A stretch of DNA of 64,000 nucleotides, taken from assembly GCA_008360975.2 (NCBI GenBank), contig CM039182.1, positions 85,591,405 through 85,655,404 of the forward strand. Direction: 5' to 3'. Shown here piece by piece: positions 37,901 to 50,142 of this stretch. Position 1 is the first letter of the stretch, and each line of letters starts with the position of its first letter. The translations under genes and the position numbers were made by a program. The notes under the pieces were generated by a model. The model searched no databases and was not told where the DNA came from. It was given only the letters and a program-made list of their open reading frames with translations. This stretch comes from Lichenostomus cassidix (lineage: Eukaryota > Chordata > Aves > Passeriformes > Meliphagidae).

Positions 37901-40897
37901 TCAGTTCAGTGATGAGGACTGGCAGCAGAAGCCTCAAAATAAATGCTCGATTTGCTGAGATTGTGTGCTTTTTTGGGCCTCCTTCCAGAACTGAACATAT
38001 ATAATGGAAAAAGTTAAGCAACCTCCAAAACTTTGCAAAGTCACACTGTATGAACTGATAAAGAAAGTGAAGGCTGACTAATAGAAGACAAATTAAAATG
38101 TTTGGAGAATTCATAGTGGCTATAGGGATAAAAAAAATATTTCCTAAGACAGAATATGTCTAAATCAGCATAAAACAACACCTAGCCTTTAGAATTTTGT
38201 CTGGTGATGCAACCCCAGCATGACAACCCATCCATGGCCTCTGCAGGCCATCTCCATATCACGGTCTGTGTTCTCTGCTTGCAACAGGCACAGTACCTCC
38301 AAGTTACACAACCCTGGAGTAATCTCAGTGTTCACTGAGAGACATATTGAGTATGAAGAATGAAGGGAAGCTCCTTAAAATAAAGGCCAGATGAGACACT
38401 TAGCCTAAAGCTGCAAGAGCCATTGAAATAATTGCTAGCTCCTTAACCTTTTAAGAAAAAATTATCCAAACTGTAAAAAATGAAGGATTAAAAAGTGGGG
38501 AGGGGGGAGACAGAGAAAACTAGTAAGAGGAAGACACTTTTAATTTGCAACCTGCTCTCTTCATCAGAATTACTTCAGGATAATCAGGCAGATGCGGATG
38601 TTTCTTGGAAGGTAATGCTTGAGTGGTAAAGGTAGAATACGATGGTTGGATAAAACATCCTTGCAAATTTGACAGGTTACATTATCTTTTATTGACATCC
38701 AAACAGAACTGCCAGACTCTGGAGACTTTATTTTTGCATCAGCTTCTTTTTTTTTTATGACATCTGCCACCTTTAGAAATTAAACAAACTTTTTATTGCT
38801 GAGTTTTAGGAGATTATCTCAAGCAGCCTTGACTGCTTCTTGGTAAATTGTGAGATAGGTGATGTGTTTCTGACTTTAACCTGCATTTTTTTTTCCCCTT
38901 TCCTTTTTTTTTCTCTAGAATCATTCAAAATAATTTATGAAATTCACTCTGTGTTATAATCTAACTTTGATCTGGGGAGACAATACCAAGGCAAAATAGA
39001 AAAAGATGGATTATAGTTTCTACATTAATAGACTTGCAGGAAAAAAACCCTGCACACTTTATGAAATGAAAAAGATAAGAGCATGAATTAATAATACTTT
39101 AACAGCAGTGGCACAAAATCCTTGAACGGTAATGCTCCAAAACTACTCATATTGATTTAAAATCTATATTTAAGACAGTTAGGTTTAGAAGTCCCTCTTC
39201 AGCCACATCAGATATAGATTTTCAATTTACAGGATTATTTTAAATTGCGGTCTTTAATTCAGAAAATATCTTATAAAGCTTTCCATGTTTAAAAGTAAAT
39301 TCCTTTCTTCAAATTATGCTAGTTAAAGTTTAACAGTCATCACTGATAAATGCTTCTGTATGACCATGTCAAAGCAGAACTGCTACATGACGCACAGAGG
39401 TGTTGTCCCAAGATGCATGCTTATAGACTTAGGAGTCTGGAATGAGGGAAAACCCCCTGTGGATACAGATCAGAAGAAGATGAGGCTCGTGGAGTACTTA
39501 AGGTCACTGAGGGCCAAATTCTGCCTGAGGTGATGTGTACCTATTGAGTACCACAAGGGTTTGTGTTCATGCAAGGGCAGAGTTTGTCAAAATCGTTTTA
39601 CTGCTAATAAATAGAGATTGATCTACTTAAATATAAAGTTAGCCAGTTCTTTGCTTTATATTGAAATAGCAGTGTAAGAGAATTGATTATTGCTTTCTTG
39701 AATTGCAAAACAGTTCTTGAGGACTGTGCTGGAAGTGCATACCATTCATTCAAAGGGAAATGATTACAGCCTGCAGCTACATTAATGTGCTGATGTGTAA
39801 TTAGTACGGTGTCACTTTAAACAGCAAATTAATTCACAGTAGTTAGGTAAATTGTAACACATACTCAAGTCTGTTTTTCTATAAAATTACTGAAATTTGT
39901 AGTGTGGCCCAGCAAAACTGTCCTCTCCAAAGAAAACAGTGAACTGGTGTGGAAGAGATGTGAAATCTAATTAGGAGAACTAAAGGGTATTTGTCACAAG
40001 CTCAAAAATTGTTACAAAGCATGGAGGCTGGGATAAAAATTGATTCCAACAGTGGCAAGAAATTTCTCCCTTAACTAATGATCGTAATGGGCAGAGAAGA
40101 CAGTATCCAGATCCCAAGGAAAGTGCTAGTTTACATTTAATGGCTTGAAGATGAGGAAAAATTACCCTGGCTTGAGTTCAAATTCATATTCTGTGGCTTC
40201 AGTATTCCTGTAATGTGTTTCTGAAGCTGGAAAATAATTCCCTTCTCATTTAGGGTCCAGCCACACCACCAAATTTTATGTGTGGGCTTGGTGGTGGAAG
40301 TCAGAATTCCTCTCAGACCTTTGGTTTAGAGGTTTGATTTTATTGCTAGGTGTGGAATGGCAGCTCCTCATCCTGGAGAAAGAACCCCTTGGACACCTCT
40401 GAGGTCATATGAACACATTATGTTCTTGCTCCTTATGCAAACCACAGAAGTAATGACTGTCTGGCTAATGATATCTGCCAGTGATTGTTCTTGAATGACT
40501 CACTGTGAGGATTACACTGGCCAGCTTAGCTGAGAGGCCAGATTTCAATGATCATTCACTGCAGCTTCCAGCTTCCACTCACAGTGGGAACGAGGGGAGT
40601 GAAACACCAGGCAAGAGGTGATTTGCAAATCTCAGCCTCCATTCCATCAGTATTCATCATGACTCAAAGTTTATAGCTGTGGAGTGAAAGATGATTGTGC
40701 TGTCAGACTAGGGAAATGAATCCTGAGGAATGAGCAGGTTTCCCATTTATCCATAAATCAACTTACCCTTGTTGGTGGTATAAAACAGGTAAAAGGATGC
40801 GCTGTATACAGCAGGTTGCTGTACTAATACATCCTGCTTCCTGTTCGAGGTGTCACACAGAGGAGACAATGAGACACTTCCACAGAGCCTTGTGGGC

Positions 40898-40954
40898 TCA
40901 GACTAACTTCTCTCGGAAATTCAGACTTACTTCAGACTAACTTCTCTCAGAAAT
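40898..40954 (+). repeat. Two-copy tandem repeat, 34-bp period
   Basis: A 23-base word beginning TCAGACTAACTTCTCTC occurs at 40898-40920 and again at 40932-40954, with one mismatch (G/A). The intervening bases contain a partial third start (TTCAGACTTACT). This is a small recent duplication. Confidence 0.9.
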
Positions 40955-43900
40955 GCCTTCAGTGAACAAAAACGAGGAGACACAAAAGGAGGAAGCACAG
41001 AATAATTAAGTAGGATCTTCTCTAACTCAAATAATTTTCATGCTTTTTCCACAGGGCATCAGCAAATCTTTAAGGATGCAATTTCAGCTCTAACCTTGAA
41101 TTTCCTTGCTGTGGAAACGGGATGGAGCAAATAATTTAGTTTTATCTGAACATACTTTTTCTGTAAAAAGCAGATTAATTCTGGGTCCCAAGTTTCTAGT
41201 ACTCTGTGTTTTGATTTCCTTTTAGTGCCTATATAGGCACAGTTTAGGGAATTGGTAAGACAGATGGAGCTTGGTTAGCATGTTTTTTTTTCACACTGAA
41301 TGTAAAAGTGGCTGGGTATTTTTTTTTTTTTTACTATGCAGCTGAGATATGCAAGGCAGGTGGCTGGAAATAACTAATTTCTAGCTAAACTATATAATTC
41401 ATAGCAAATATCTCAGAACACATGCATGTAAAGATCTGGGGATTCTTCAAGTTGCAGATTAATGGCTAAAAATGTTGTTGCAGTAGGCAACCTTAAGAGC
41501 CATGTTACTGTCAAAAATACTGATGGCATTCCTTTTGATGCCCTCATAGGGAAAGACCTTTTAATTCATAGCTTTGTCCTTTGCCTAATCTGAGGTCCGA
41601 CCAGTTGAACTGTACTTTATTCCATGGGAGATAAATCTAGAAATGAACAAACTGATCGTTGTGTGTTTTATTTGAGGTAGATAGGAAAGCTTAAAAAAAA
41701 AATCTTTTGAACAGAAGTTTGACATTTTAGAGCAAACAGCTTATGTAATTTGCTAAATTCTGTTAATGTGAGTACTTATCAACAGAGTGCCTGAACAGGC
41801 ATTCAGTCGGTCATCTTCATAAAAATAGCAGCTAAGTACACTTCATTTCCTTGCCTGCTTCTTTGAATTTGTTTGGAGAAGCAAAAGTACCAAACGAAGT
41901 AGTGACAGCATAAAAGTAATATGGGGAGAGTCAAAGACAAAAAACCAATAAATCTGCCAAAGATTTTTTGAACAGAGATAGCAATAATCTTGTCTTGTAT
42001 ACCTGGCTTCAAAGTGCTGATCTTTATTGTAATGCCCAGCAATATACTGTACTGGATTGACATATATATAGATATGTATAAATATATGAAGGGATTTTCA
42101 AGCTCTGCTTTTCAAACCAGTTCAGTTGGGAATGAAATGTAAGTCCACAGGGAAAAGAACACATAGAAGTAAATACTGTGCTCATAAGAAATTCAACAAC
42201 AGTCTGAATATTTTTGTTAACATTAATTTATGACTTGAGTTGAGCAAACAGTAAAAAAACATGCTGTCCTGTGAATATCCGCTTGGATTCACAAGTGAAT
42301 TTCAATTTAACTCTTTGAACCATTTCAAGGGGTATTTTTCTGTGGATATTTGGTACAGAGCTTTATAAGCAAAAACTGCTCTCAGCAATGCCCCTTTTAA
42401 ATTAATAAGTTTGGATGTTCACCAAAAGTGATTTCTTGAGTTGTGTATCCAGTGTCAGTTAGTTAATTAGACGACTAATCTCATCAGGAATAAGTTTTAC
42501 ATGGCTTATAAAATTAAGAAATGCAGTGTGATTTACAAATGTTCACAACTCCTTATGAGTGATCTACAGACCTGGAATTATTAATTACGAAGGCATTCAT
42601 AAATAATTCTGCATAACAAATTTGGAAATGTTGTCATCCATGTAAGGGCAATTTGCAAACAAGAAACAAAAGGCAGCATTTGTTTTTACATGATTAGTTG
42701 CTAATTATTTGCTTAGCTTTATCTATTATTGAAAGAACGGGTGCTGGCAAAGTTGCCAAAGAAATGCTTTCAGCCTTCAAGATCTGGCGATCATGCTGGA
42801 AAATCAGTAGGGCTGATTCAAACTGCTGTGAGTTTGGAGTGACTTTGCTGAGGTCAACTGACTCACAGCTTTTGATTCCAGGTCAGAACTTGGCTTTTCT
42901 GCCCCAGGTTGGCAGCTACTCAGGTCCTTTTTCCATTTGCTGTGTTGACAGTGCCAACAGCACACAGTGTTATCTGTGCACCTGATTTCCATTCTTCTCC
43001 ACTTCTCTTTCGCAGATTGACACATAGGTTGAATTTGAAAGTGCAGGAAAAGAGCTTTGGCTGCGAAAGGAACCTGCACACCAGAGGGTTTGCTCTAAAC
43101 TATTGTGAGACCTCCGGCTACAACACAGGACATGGGAGCTTTTCTGAACCCTCGTGTCTTGTGTTGCAGCCAGAGGGGCACATCTTTTCAACAGAGTCTG
43201 AGATAAGTAGAAGAAACCAACGTGAAAGAGATGTAAAGAGAAAGTGAGAGACGGGTACAGGCATGGGACTTCATTGAACATCTAAAGAAGCAGACTCAGG
43301 AATGTGATCCTTGGCATTAGCCTTTGAAGCTTTCTCCTAGATCCAGAGGAGATTTCAGATTTCTTCCTGCTCTTGAATGGAGACTGAAAATTCTGAATCA
43401 GGTAGTAAAAGTTACTGTACTTGAAATGCCACTGGCATTGCTATTTTTGGTTTTTTCTGGAAGTTTGACTAGGATCACTGAATTAAACACAAAACGGTTT
43501 GCAATTATCTCATAATCTGTCCTTTTGAAACTCAGCTATTTTATTTCTGTACTTCAGCAGTTGTAGGTGTGAGCTTTCCATAGAAATAGAACTAGAACTA
43601 AGTATACTCACATGTTTTAAGCAGAGAGTATGCCTATGATTAGCATTAAATTTTTTGTTTCTCACTGGGACAAATTTTTCACTTTTTTCAGCAGCTGACT
43701 TCAGGGTGTGCCTCATCTAGGGTAGGAGCTGCAACACAATTTCTTTGTTTTGGCTTAACTTTGCCACTTGTTTAAAAAATTGAATGCCTTTTTGTCCCAT
43801 TGAATAAAGTGTACTCAACTGAAATATTCCTTTTTAATGCTGCATTTTACTGGATATACTGGGATATAATGTTTTAAACATATGTATTAAAAGTATATTG

Positions 43901-44399
43901 AAATACTGAAACATGCAGAAAAGGATTATGGATTTGTATTTTGAGTTGTTAAAATAACATAATAAGGGTGATAAAAATGTTCGTGTTCTGGTCCTTCCAC
44001 TTGACATCTTTTAGAAAGTTACAAACACATGTCTCCTCATGTGTCAATAGACACATTTAGATTTTGGTGTAAGAGCTGAATAAATTAGAATATTTTTCCA
44101 GACTGTCTTTGATCACTCAGACATTGCCCCATTCTGTATTGACTGATTTCAGTGGTAACACACACAAAACAAAGCTCTGATCAAGGGGTTAAGAATAGCA
44201 GGAACTAAACCTTGGGTAATTACAAAACAGGGTTTTTAAAGATTGCCTCACCAGATAAATACTCTATTTTTGTAGTCCATTTTGGATTACTATTTTCCAT
44301 GGGAAAAATAAAAAGGTACTTTTAAGAAATGTAAATAAATATTCTCACCTTCACTGCTCTAATCAGGCTTGGTGTTTCCTGCACACTTAGTGTAGTTAC

Positions 44400-44610
44400 T
44401 ATTTAAAAGAGAGAGAGTGCTTTCATTAAGAAAGTGGCCTCCTGAGTCACTGGCTGACTTTTCAATGCCATTTGTACTCTTCTGTTTGATCTGCTGAGCT
44501 TTGGCGCAAGTCAGCAGAATGAATTAGCAAAATAACCCACCAGAGACTGATAGTCCAATCCCATCTATTACTCCATTAATTCCCACTGGGTTGAAAAGCC
44601 CAATTGTTGC
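44400..44610. promoter_or_regulatory. Candidate conserved non-coding element
   Basis: A balanced, repeat-free segment with several protein-binding-like words: a split palindrome CTGCTGA (44491-44497) and TCAGCAG (44511-44517), 'cctgagtcactggctgac', and a CCATTAATTCCC homeodomain-type core. The two half-sites resemble halves of a MAF recognition element held 13 bases apart. Function is inference. Confidence 0.22.
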
Positions 44611-46002
44611 ATATGTGTGTGTGCATGTCTCTGCCTCCAGCACTTCTTTCAATCCTGGAAGCATAAAACCTGATAATCTGCAAAACTTTGCTAGAGGAGC
44701 TTCATCTCTCAGTATTCTCAAATATAAGTCATGTTTGGATATCTTCTGAGTGGAAAGGGAGTGAGAAAAACTTTCCCATTCCAGTAGAAGGCTTTGGAGG
44801 TGTCAACATTCAGGAGAAAACAGGGATGTGTGCACTTCCATAGAAGAGCAGAACTCTGGGCGTAAATTTCTGCGATTGCAAAGTTTACTACAGCCTAAGC
44901 ATTTTACCTAGTGATTTTTCCCTTTTTAAAATATCCCATATGGGCTAGCAAAAATTCCAAGAGCTTCCTAAAATATTCAGAATTAAGGATGTACTTCAGG
45001 GTTTTTTCAGTGATCTTTATTCAAATACTTTGCTTCCTATTGCATACATTAAGTTTTGCACTTGAATTACAAAGCAAATGGTTTGACAGAAAAATATGCA
45101 TATACTGTGGGAGAGGTGTAGTTTTCTGTTCTGGAATCTACCAGCTAAACTGTACCAGTTGAGAAGAATTTTGCAAGTAGTTAGCCGTCAGACTGTAGCC
45201 AAACCCCTAGTTTAAAGAAAAAACCCAGCACTTAAGTATAGTTTAATTTTTTTCCCCCAGGAAGTATTGTTATTATAAACTGTAATTAGTGGTTTTAACT
45301 CAGCAACATTTCATTTCTCTTACAGGAGAAAATGCTTCCTAGCTGAGCATCTTTGTTAGAGCTGTCAGTGTCTGCATTCAGAAAAGGAAAAGACCTGTGA
45401 TCGAAAACGGGTAATTTCTTGGCAGTTTAGATGCACACCCCACCAGTCAAGAATGCCGAGGCCTCCTAATGATATCAAAATAACAGAAAAAGAAATTTTG
45501 TCAAACATTCAGGTGTTTTTCAGAGAACCTGTTTGCTCAAGTGAGAAGTTTATTTGTTGGCAATGGCTGAATGCTTAATTGCAGTAGCTGTGCTAAATAT
45601 CACTGCTGGTGCTTGAGATATATTTAGCTTCAGCTCCCTCTGTCTCAGAAAACCCAGCAATTAAAATGCAGCACTGTAACATAACGTAACTGATAATAGG
45701 TATAGGGCTGAGGAAGCTTTGAGATGTTGCCAAATCTGCTATGGAAACCATGGATGAGGCATGAAAATGGTTAGAGCTATTTCTTCCTGTACTAGTCAGA
45801 GCCTGTGCTCAGTTCTGTCAGTGCAACATGCAGCAGTACAGGGATTTTCCAGGGAATCTGAAGGAGTTAGGTGCCTTTGACAGTAATAATCACTACAGCA
45901 TTAGTTTTTCTGTCTATAATTTATCTGCTTCACAAGATTTGCTTCAAATAATGAAGCAAAGCTTAGTCCTGAACCGACCTAAAGTATCCCTTTTAAAAGC
46001 CT

Positions 46003-46092
46003 CTCTCCTCTCCTCTCCTCTCCTCTCCTCTCCTCTCCTCTCCTCTCCTCTCCTCTCCTCTCCTCTCCTCTCCTCTCCTCTCCTCTCCTCTC
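46003..46092. repeat. Pure pentanucleotide array (TCTCC)18
   Basis: Ninety bases of the unit TCTCC (written TCCTC in another register) with no interruption, about 18 copies. One strand is all pyrimidine, the other all purine, so it can adopt H-DNA. It gives artefactual frames on both strands (a LLSSP-type repeat on + and a GEERR-type repeat on -) that should not be annotated as proteins. Its purity and length predict length polymorphism. Confidence 0.98.
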
Positions 46093-46280
46093 ATGAAGTT
46101 TATCCATCCTTTGGATTCTGAATCGCAGCATGTGATTCCCGTCTGGTCAGACTTCTTGCACAGATCGGCACAAGTCAACACAATCATTCCAGTCCTCCCC
46201 ACAGGGGCTCTGATTCCATCTTGTGTTCTCAGGCAGTGAGAGAGATGGAGACCAAGTGTGGGACATAAAACCTAAAGGTC

Positions 46281-46350
46281 TATCCTATCCTATCCTATCC
46301 TATCCTATCCTATCCTATCCTATCCTATCCTATCCTATCCTATCCTATCC
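46281..46350. repeat. Pure pentanucleotide array (TATCC)14
   Basis: Seventy bases of the unit TATCC, 14 copies without interruption, starting 188 bases after the TCTCC array. The two units differ by one base (TCTCC versus TATCC). The intervening sequence is unique and not degenerate repeat, so the arrays are separate expansions and not one decayed array. Confidence 0.98.
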
Positions 46351-49136
46351 ATGCCTGAACCTTTTGTGATTTCATCTGTTCTCTGCTTCCCATTCTCCTC
46401 CTCCCCCTTCTCTGAATACTCTCAGCCCTCTCTGATTTAATAAGCACTAAAGTCATTAAGCTCTATTAAGGCTCAGACCCTCAGAATGTCCCAGGATGTA
46501 GGATGTAGCAGAATGCAAGCTCTAGTGCATAATTCTTGACTATATTTTTAACTGCCATCCATGTGCAGGAAATCCAGCCCAGTACATATTGAAGGGCAAA
46601 GCGGGAAGACATTATCTCCTTGGCACATGCTGTTTGACTTTGCTGGCAGAAACCTGCTTTGCAATATGTATGGAAAAGGCCTGTCCTCTTACAGGCTCTG
46701 AACTTTCCAGGAGTTGCATTTACTGTGAAAAAGAGATGTAATTAAGAACCATCCTTGTCCCCATTTGAGCTCTACTTCTGCTTTGAAAATCCCATGCAGT
46801 TCATTCAAAGGGTTTCTCCATCCATCTTCAAAACTTGGAACTTGGTGATTGTCAGAGCTCCATACTGACAGGATAAGGAACTGACCTAGCCAATTTATCT
46901 GTAAAACAGTGGCACTATATAAGTTACTTTAGCCAGAGAGTTTCCTGGAAAGCAAAGGAGTTGTTTATATTTGCAGGCTGAATCAGTCTGTGATCACTAT
47001 ATAGAGCATGAGAACAAAACTGACAATTCACTCAAACCACAAAAAATATCTTATCTGTCATTTGCAGTGCTATTCCTTAAAGCTCCTTTCAGTATTTTTA
47101 AATTGAATTATCATATGTATAGTCTACATGTCTTTGATTCACTGAGTATTTAATTGACAAAAACCTCATTTTCGACTGAAAAAGGCAGCTTGTCTGGAAA
47201 CATAATAATCCATGCACCATTAGCCTTGGTTATAGTCAAAAAGGAACAGTAAAAATGTCACCTTCTAGCTCAGGTCAGCCTCCTGAGTGGATCACAGGTG
47301 GTGTTTGTTCACTTTAGTGACTAAAATAAATCTTATTTCTCTTGGCTGCAAGAACAATGCAGCTAATGGAGATTGAGGTGGGCTTCAGGCTGCATCATAT
47401 ATATTCAGCAGAGATTAATTTAGTACTTTAATGAAGAATGTTTATCAGTAGTCATGATTCAGGGGAAACATCCATTAAGAGCCTTGGGTGAACTTGCAGT
47501 AGTCAGAAAAGAGATTGTCCCTGTAAATTAAGCCTCACCAAAGAGGCATGGCAATGATGTGGGTCCCCACAGTGCTCCTTGAATGGGGCCAGGCGGGGCA
47601 AGGCAGGCCACTCGTGGGGACATGCATCCTCCCTGCAGGCAAAGGAAGGGAGCAGGGCAAGATCTGGCAGAGGGCAGAGCAATCCTGTAAATCTGGCAGA
47701 GGGTCGACACAGAATCCCGGTGGGAGTGATAGGATGAGTCAGATCGGTGCCTGTGGCAGCAGGAAAATGAGGAGGGCTTTTTTTTCCCTCTTCATATTGG
47801 TCTGCAAAGCTAATTAGCTCTGAGAGGACATTTTACAAAGCTGTCTACCTCTTTAAAGGCAGAGTGGCTTTGGTGGCAGCAGAAGCCCCGTCCTGAACCC
47901 TTGTGCATCCTGCTGCTGGCCGACACAGTGACACCGTGGCAGCATTGCCAATCTTCATGCAGGTGGTACTAGGCTGTGCCAATTGCTGGGGGCTCTCACC
48001 TCAAGCACAGGTTCCTGTCTGGCCCCACTGCACTTCTGATGCTTTTCTCCCTTGTTTCTGCTCTCCAAAGATAAAGTGGAGCCAGCAGCAGAAGGGAGAT
48101 CAGTTGGATTTTCTACGCAATGCCATTGGTACGTTCTCCTCACCATTGCTGTGCCAGGAAGAGCTCTGAGCTATGCGGACTCAGAGGGCATCTGTAGGCT
48201 ATGTGGTGTAGCTGGAGCAGGAGGGAATCAGGCTGGAATTAGGGTATCCCTTTAGGGCAGCATGGGACACCAGCATCAGTCATTCTGCTCTAAGGATGCT
48301 GGGAGGGAGGGAGAAAGTGTCAGAGGCTGAGGAAGGGAAGTAGGAAGGGGAGGAAGTCCAGACCCACATCCTGCAGGACTGCCCTGCCTCCTTGCCCAGG
48401 AGATTTTGCAGTGTGTACTTGCACTGATCTACTATTTTAGTGTCAACTTTGTAGTTGTTTGGAGTGGCACTGGCCCTAGCATTTGACCCAGAAATGCAAA
48501 GCCACAATCTCTGCTTTAATTGCAGAAGGAGGCTGGGACTATTTTGAATTTTGAAGCCATGACAATCAAAAAAGGCTTGGAGTTGACAGTGGTGCAGAAA
48601 AGGAGACAAAAACAGAGCATGTGTGGGTGTGTGCAGGTGTAGTCTCCAGATCATGGGCTAAGAAGAGAAGAGGTGCAAACGTTTGGGAGCCGATGTTAGA
48701 GACGCCTGTTTCCCTTGTGTTCATCCAGAGCGACTCAATCAACTTCAGCTGAGCCACCTGGCTTCCCTTTAAAGTAATGGGTGGTGAAACTTTGCTCACA
48801 GTCTTTGCTGCATGAGCCATTTCAGTTTTTCAGAAGAGTTGCAAACCAGCAAGCTGAACCTGAATGTCATTCACAAAAGCTGTTCCCTTTACCTCTCCCC
48901 CCTGCGTGGGCGTATCACACCAGGTTACTCAGGCAGCGCTACAGTTCAGCGTTCTCTGTTTGAATTTGATAATAAACATTGCAAAAGGCAAACACATTTC
49001 CTTCTACTCTGCTAGCAGGGGAAAAGCAAGGAGTAGAAAAGGCACTGAGATGAAAGACATAACTACAGGTGGAACGCATCCACCAGCTGTGGAACAAACA
49101 ATACCCAGAATAGACAGAAAATACTTTCAGCACTGT
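46351..49136. other. Non-coding stretch, GC-richer from 47.5 kb
   Basis: No gene is supported. From about 47520 the sequence becomes GC-richer and stop codons thin out, giving overlapping open frames on both strands up to 175 codons (48864-49391 +, 48939-49403 -), none with a recognisable product. A short repeat, ATCTGGCAGAGGG, occurs at 47662 and 47691. Confidence 0.6.
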
Positions 49137-49167
49137 GGCAGGGCAGGGCAGAGCAGGGCAGGGCAGG
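49137..49167 (+). repeat. Short GGCAG repeat with G-quadruplex motif
   Basis: About six copies of GGCAG with one interruption (GAGCAG). Four GGG runs at 49141, 49146, 49156 and 49161 are joined by loops of 2, 7 and 2 bases, which fits the canonical G3-N1-7 quadruplex pattern on the + strand. Confidence 0.9.
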
Positions 49168-49884
49168 CTTCCCTGTTCCCCCACATGGTGTGCAGTTACA
49201 ACTGTGGCTGTCATGGACATCCTAAAGAAACACCAAATCCAGCTGGCAGAACGTTCCAAACTTTCCATGGTGTCAATCCTCCCCAGCATGCCTCCATTGT
49301 GTACTGGGGCAGTGCCAGGCACGGAGCTGCAGGGTTCCCATGGCAGTCCTCCAGCTGCATGCATGCTGGAATTAAGCTGAGTCTCCACTGAGGACTGACT
49401 CACTGCAGCACACTGACCTGCAAGCTAGCAGATTTCAAGGCCCAGGCGGTGGTGGCAATGTCCTCCCTTCTCACTCCCTGCCAGCAGAAGCCCCCTGTGT
49501 GCTAGGGACTGCAGCTTAGTCACTCTGCAACTTGCATCCCTCTTCTGCTGGTGCGGGGTTGGCGAGAGGGGAGAAAGGATGAGAAATTGGTATCAGCACA
49601 TAAAAACACTGCTCCCAGAGGGCTGCACTTCTGTGTAGGTGCCTGTGCCCTCTGTGAGGAATGGGAATCACACTGAGGCTGGGGGGGGTTGAGTGGTATT
49701 ATCTGCCTTTGAAAGCTTCATGGGAAATTTAAATGCTGGGCATCTCTGCCAGGCTGTCTTCAAAGACTTTTTTACTTATGAATTATCCCTCCTCCTCCTC
49801 CAAAAGTATGTTTGTTCAAGCAAGAAAAATTAACATTAATGCGATCATTGTTAACCTGATCTTTTCCTTTAGCTTAATTTTGCC

Positions 49885-49951
49885 AATGTTGAAAAAAGAA
49901 AAACAAAATGTTTCACATTTACAACAAATGTTGTAAAAAGAAAAACAAAAT
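49885..49951 (+). repeat. 25-bp direct repeat, 42-bp period
   Basis: A word beginning AATGTTG and ending AAAGAAAAACAAAAT occurs at 49885-49909 and 49927-49951, with one mismatch in 25 bases. The 17-base gap is unique, so this is a short tandem duplication with partial divergence. Confidence 0.9.
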
Positions 49952-50112
49952 TCTCTTTTTCCTGGCCTCGTATGGTCTCTGTCCATAGCAGAGGCCAGTG
50001 CCGAGGAAGCATCTGGGGCACTCCAGGTCTTTTGCTCTTTTTTCGGCAGTGGACTCCAATATAACCAAGTTAATTGGCCAAAACCTTTTATTAGCAGTGC
50101 ACAGGCTAGGTG

Positions 50113-50142
50113 ATATAGTAAGGGCTGAATATAGTAAGGGCT
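50113..50142 (+). repeat. Two-copy 16-bp tandem repeat
   Basis: The word ATATAGTAAGGGCT occurs at 50113-50126 and 50129-50142, a perfect 14-base match with a GA spacer, giving a 16-base period. Confidence 0.9.

Larger units (their letters stand above)
32681..45999. other. Long unique AT-rich stretch without genes
   Basis: About 13 kb with no supportable gene. It holds T runs at 33268-33282 and 41319-41332, a possible MIR relic near 34900, a two-copy 34-bp tandem repeat at 40898-40954 and a candidate conserved element at 44400-44610. An acceptor-like site at about 43016 is followed by a balanced-composition segment without a recognisable product. Confidence 0.6.

Noticed and set aside
38570..38770. 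Minus-strand frame with a CQIC motif resembling the start of a RING or zinc-binding domain
   Set aside because: Only one C-x-x-C pair is present, the remaining metal ligands are missing, and the frame is 66 codons with no splice context.
43016..43260. Acceptor-like TTCTCTTTCGCAG with a possible downstream donor AAA|GTGAGA
   Set aside because: The segment has no single recognisable frame; it would need transcript evidence even as a non-coding exon.
45828..46202. Open frames giving LLSSP-type and GEERR-type repeat proteins
   Set aside because: They are translations of the TCTCC microsatellite; a five-base unit keeps every frame open and no flanking domain exists.
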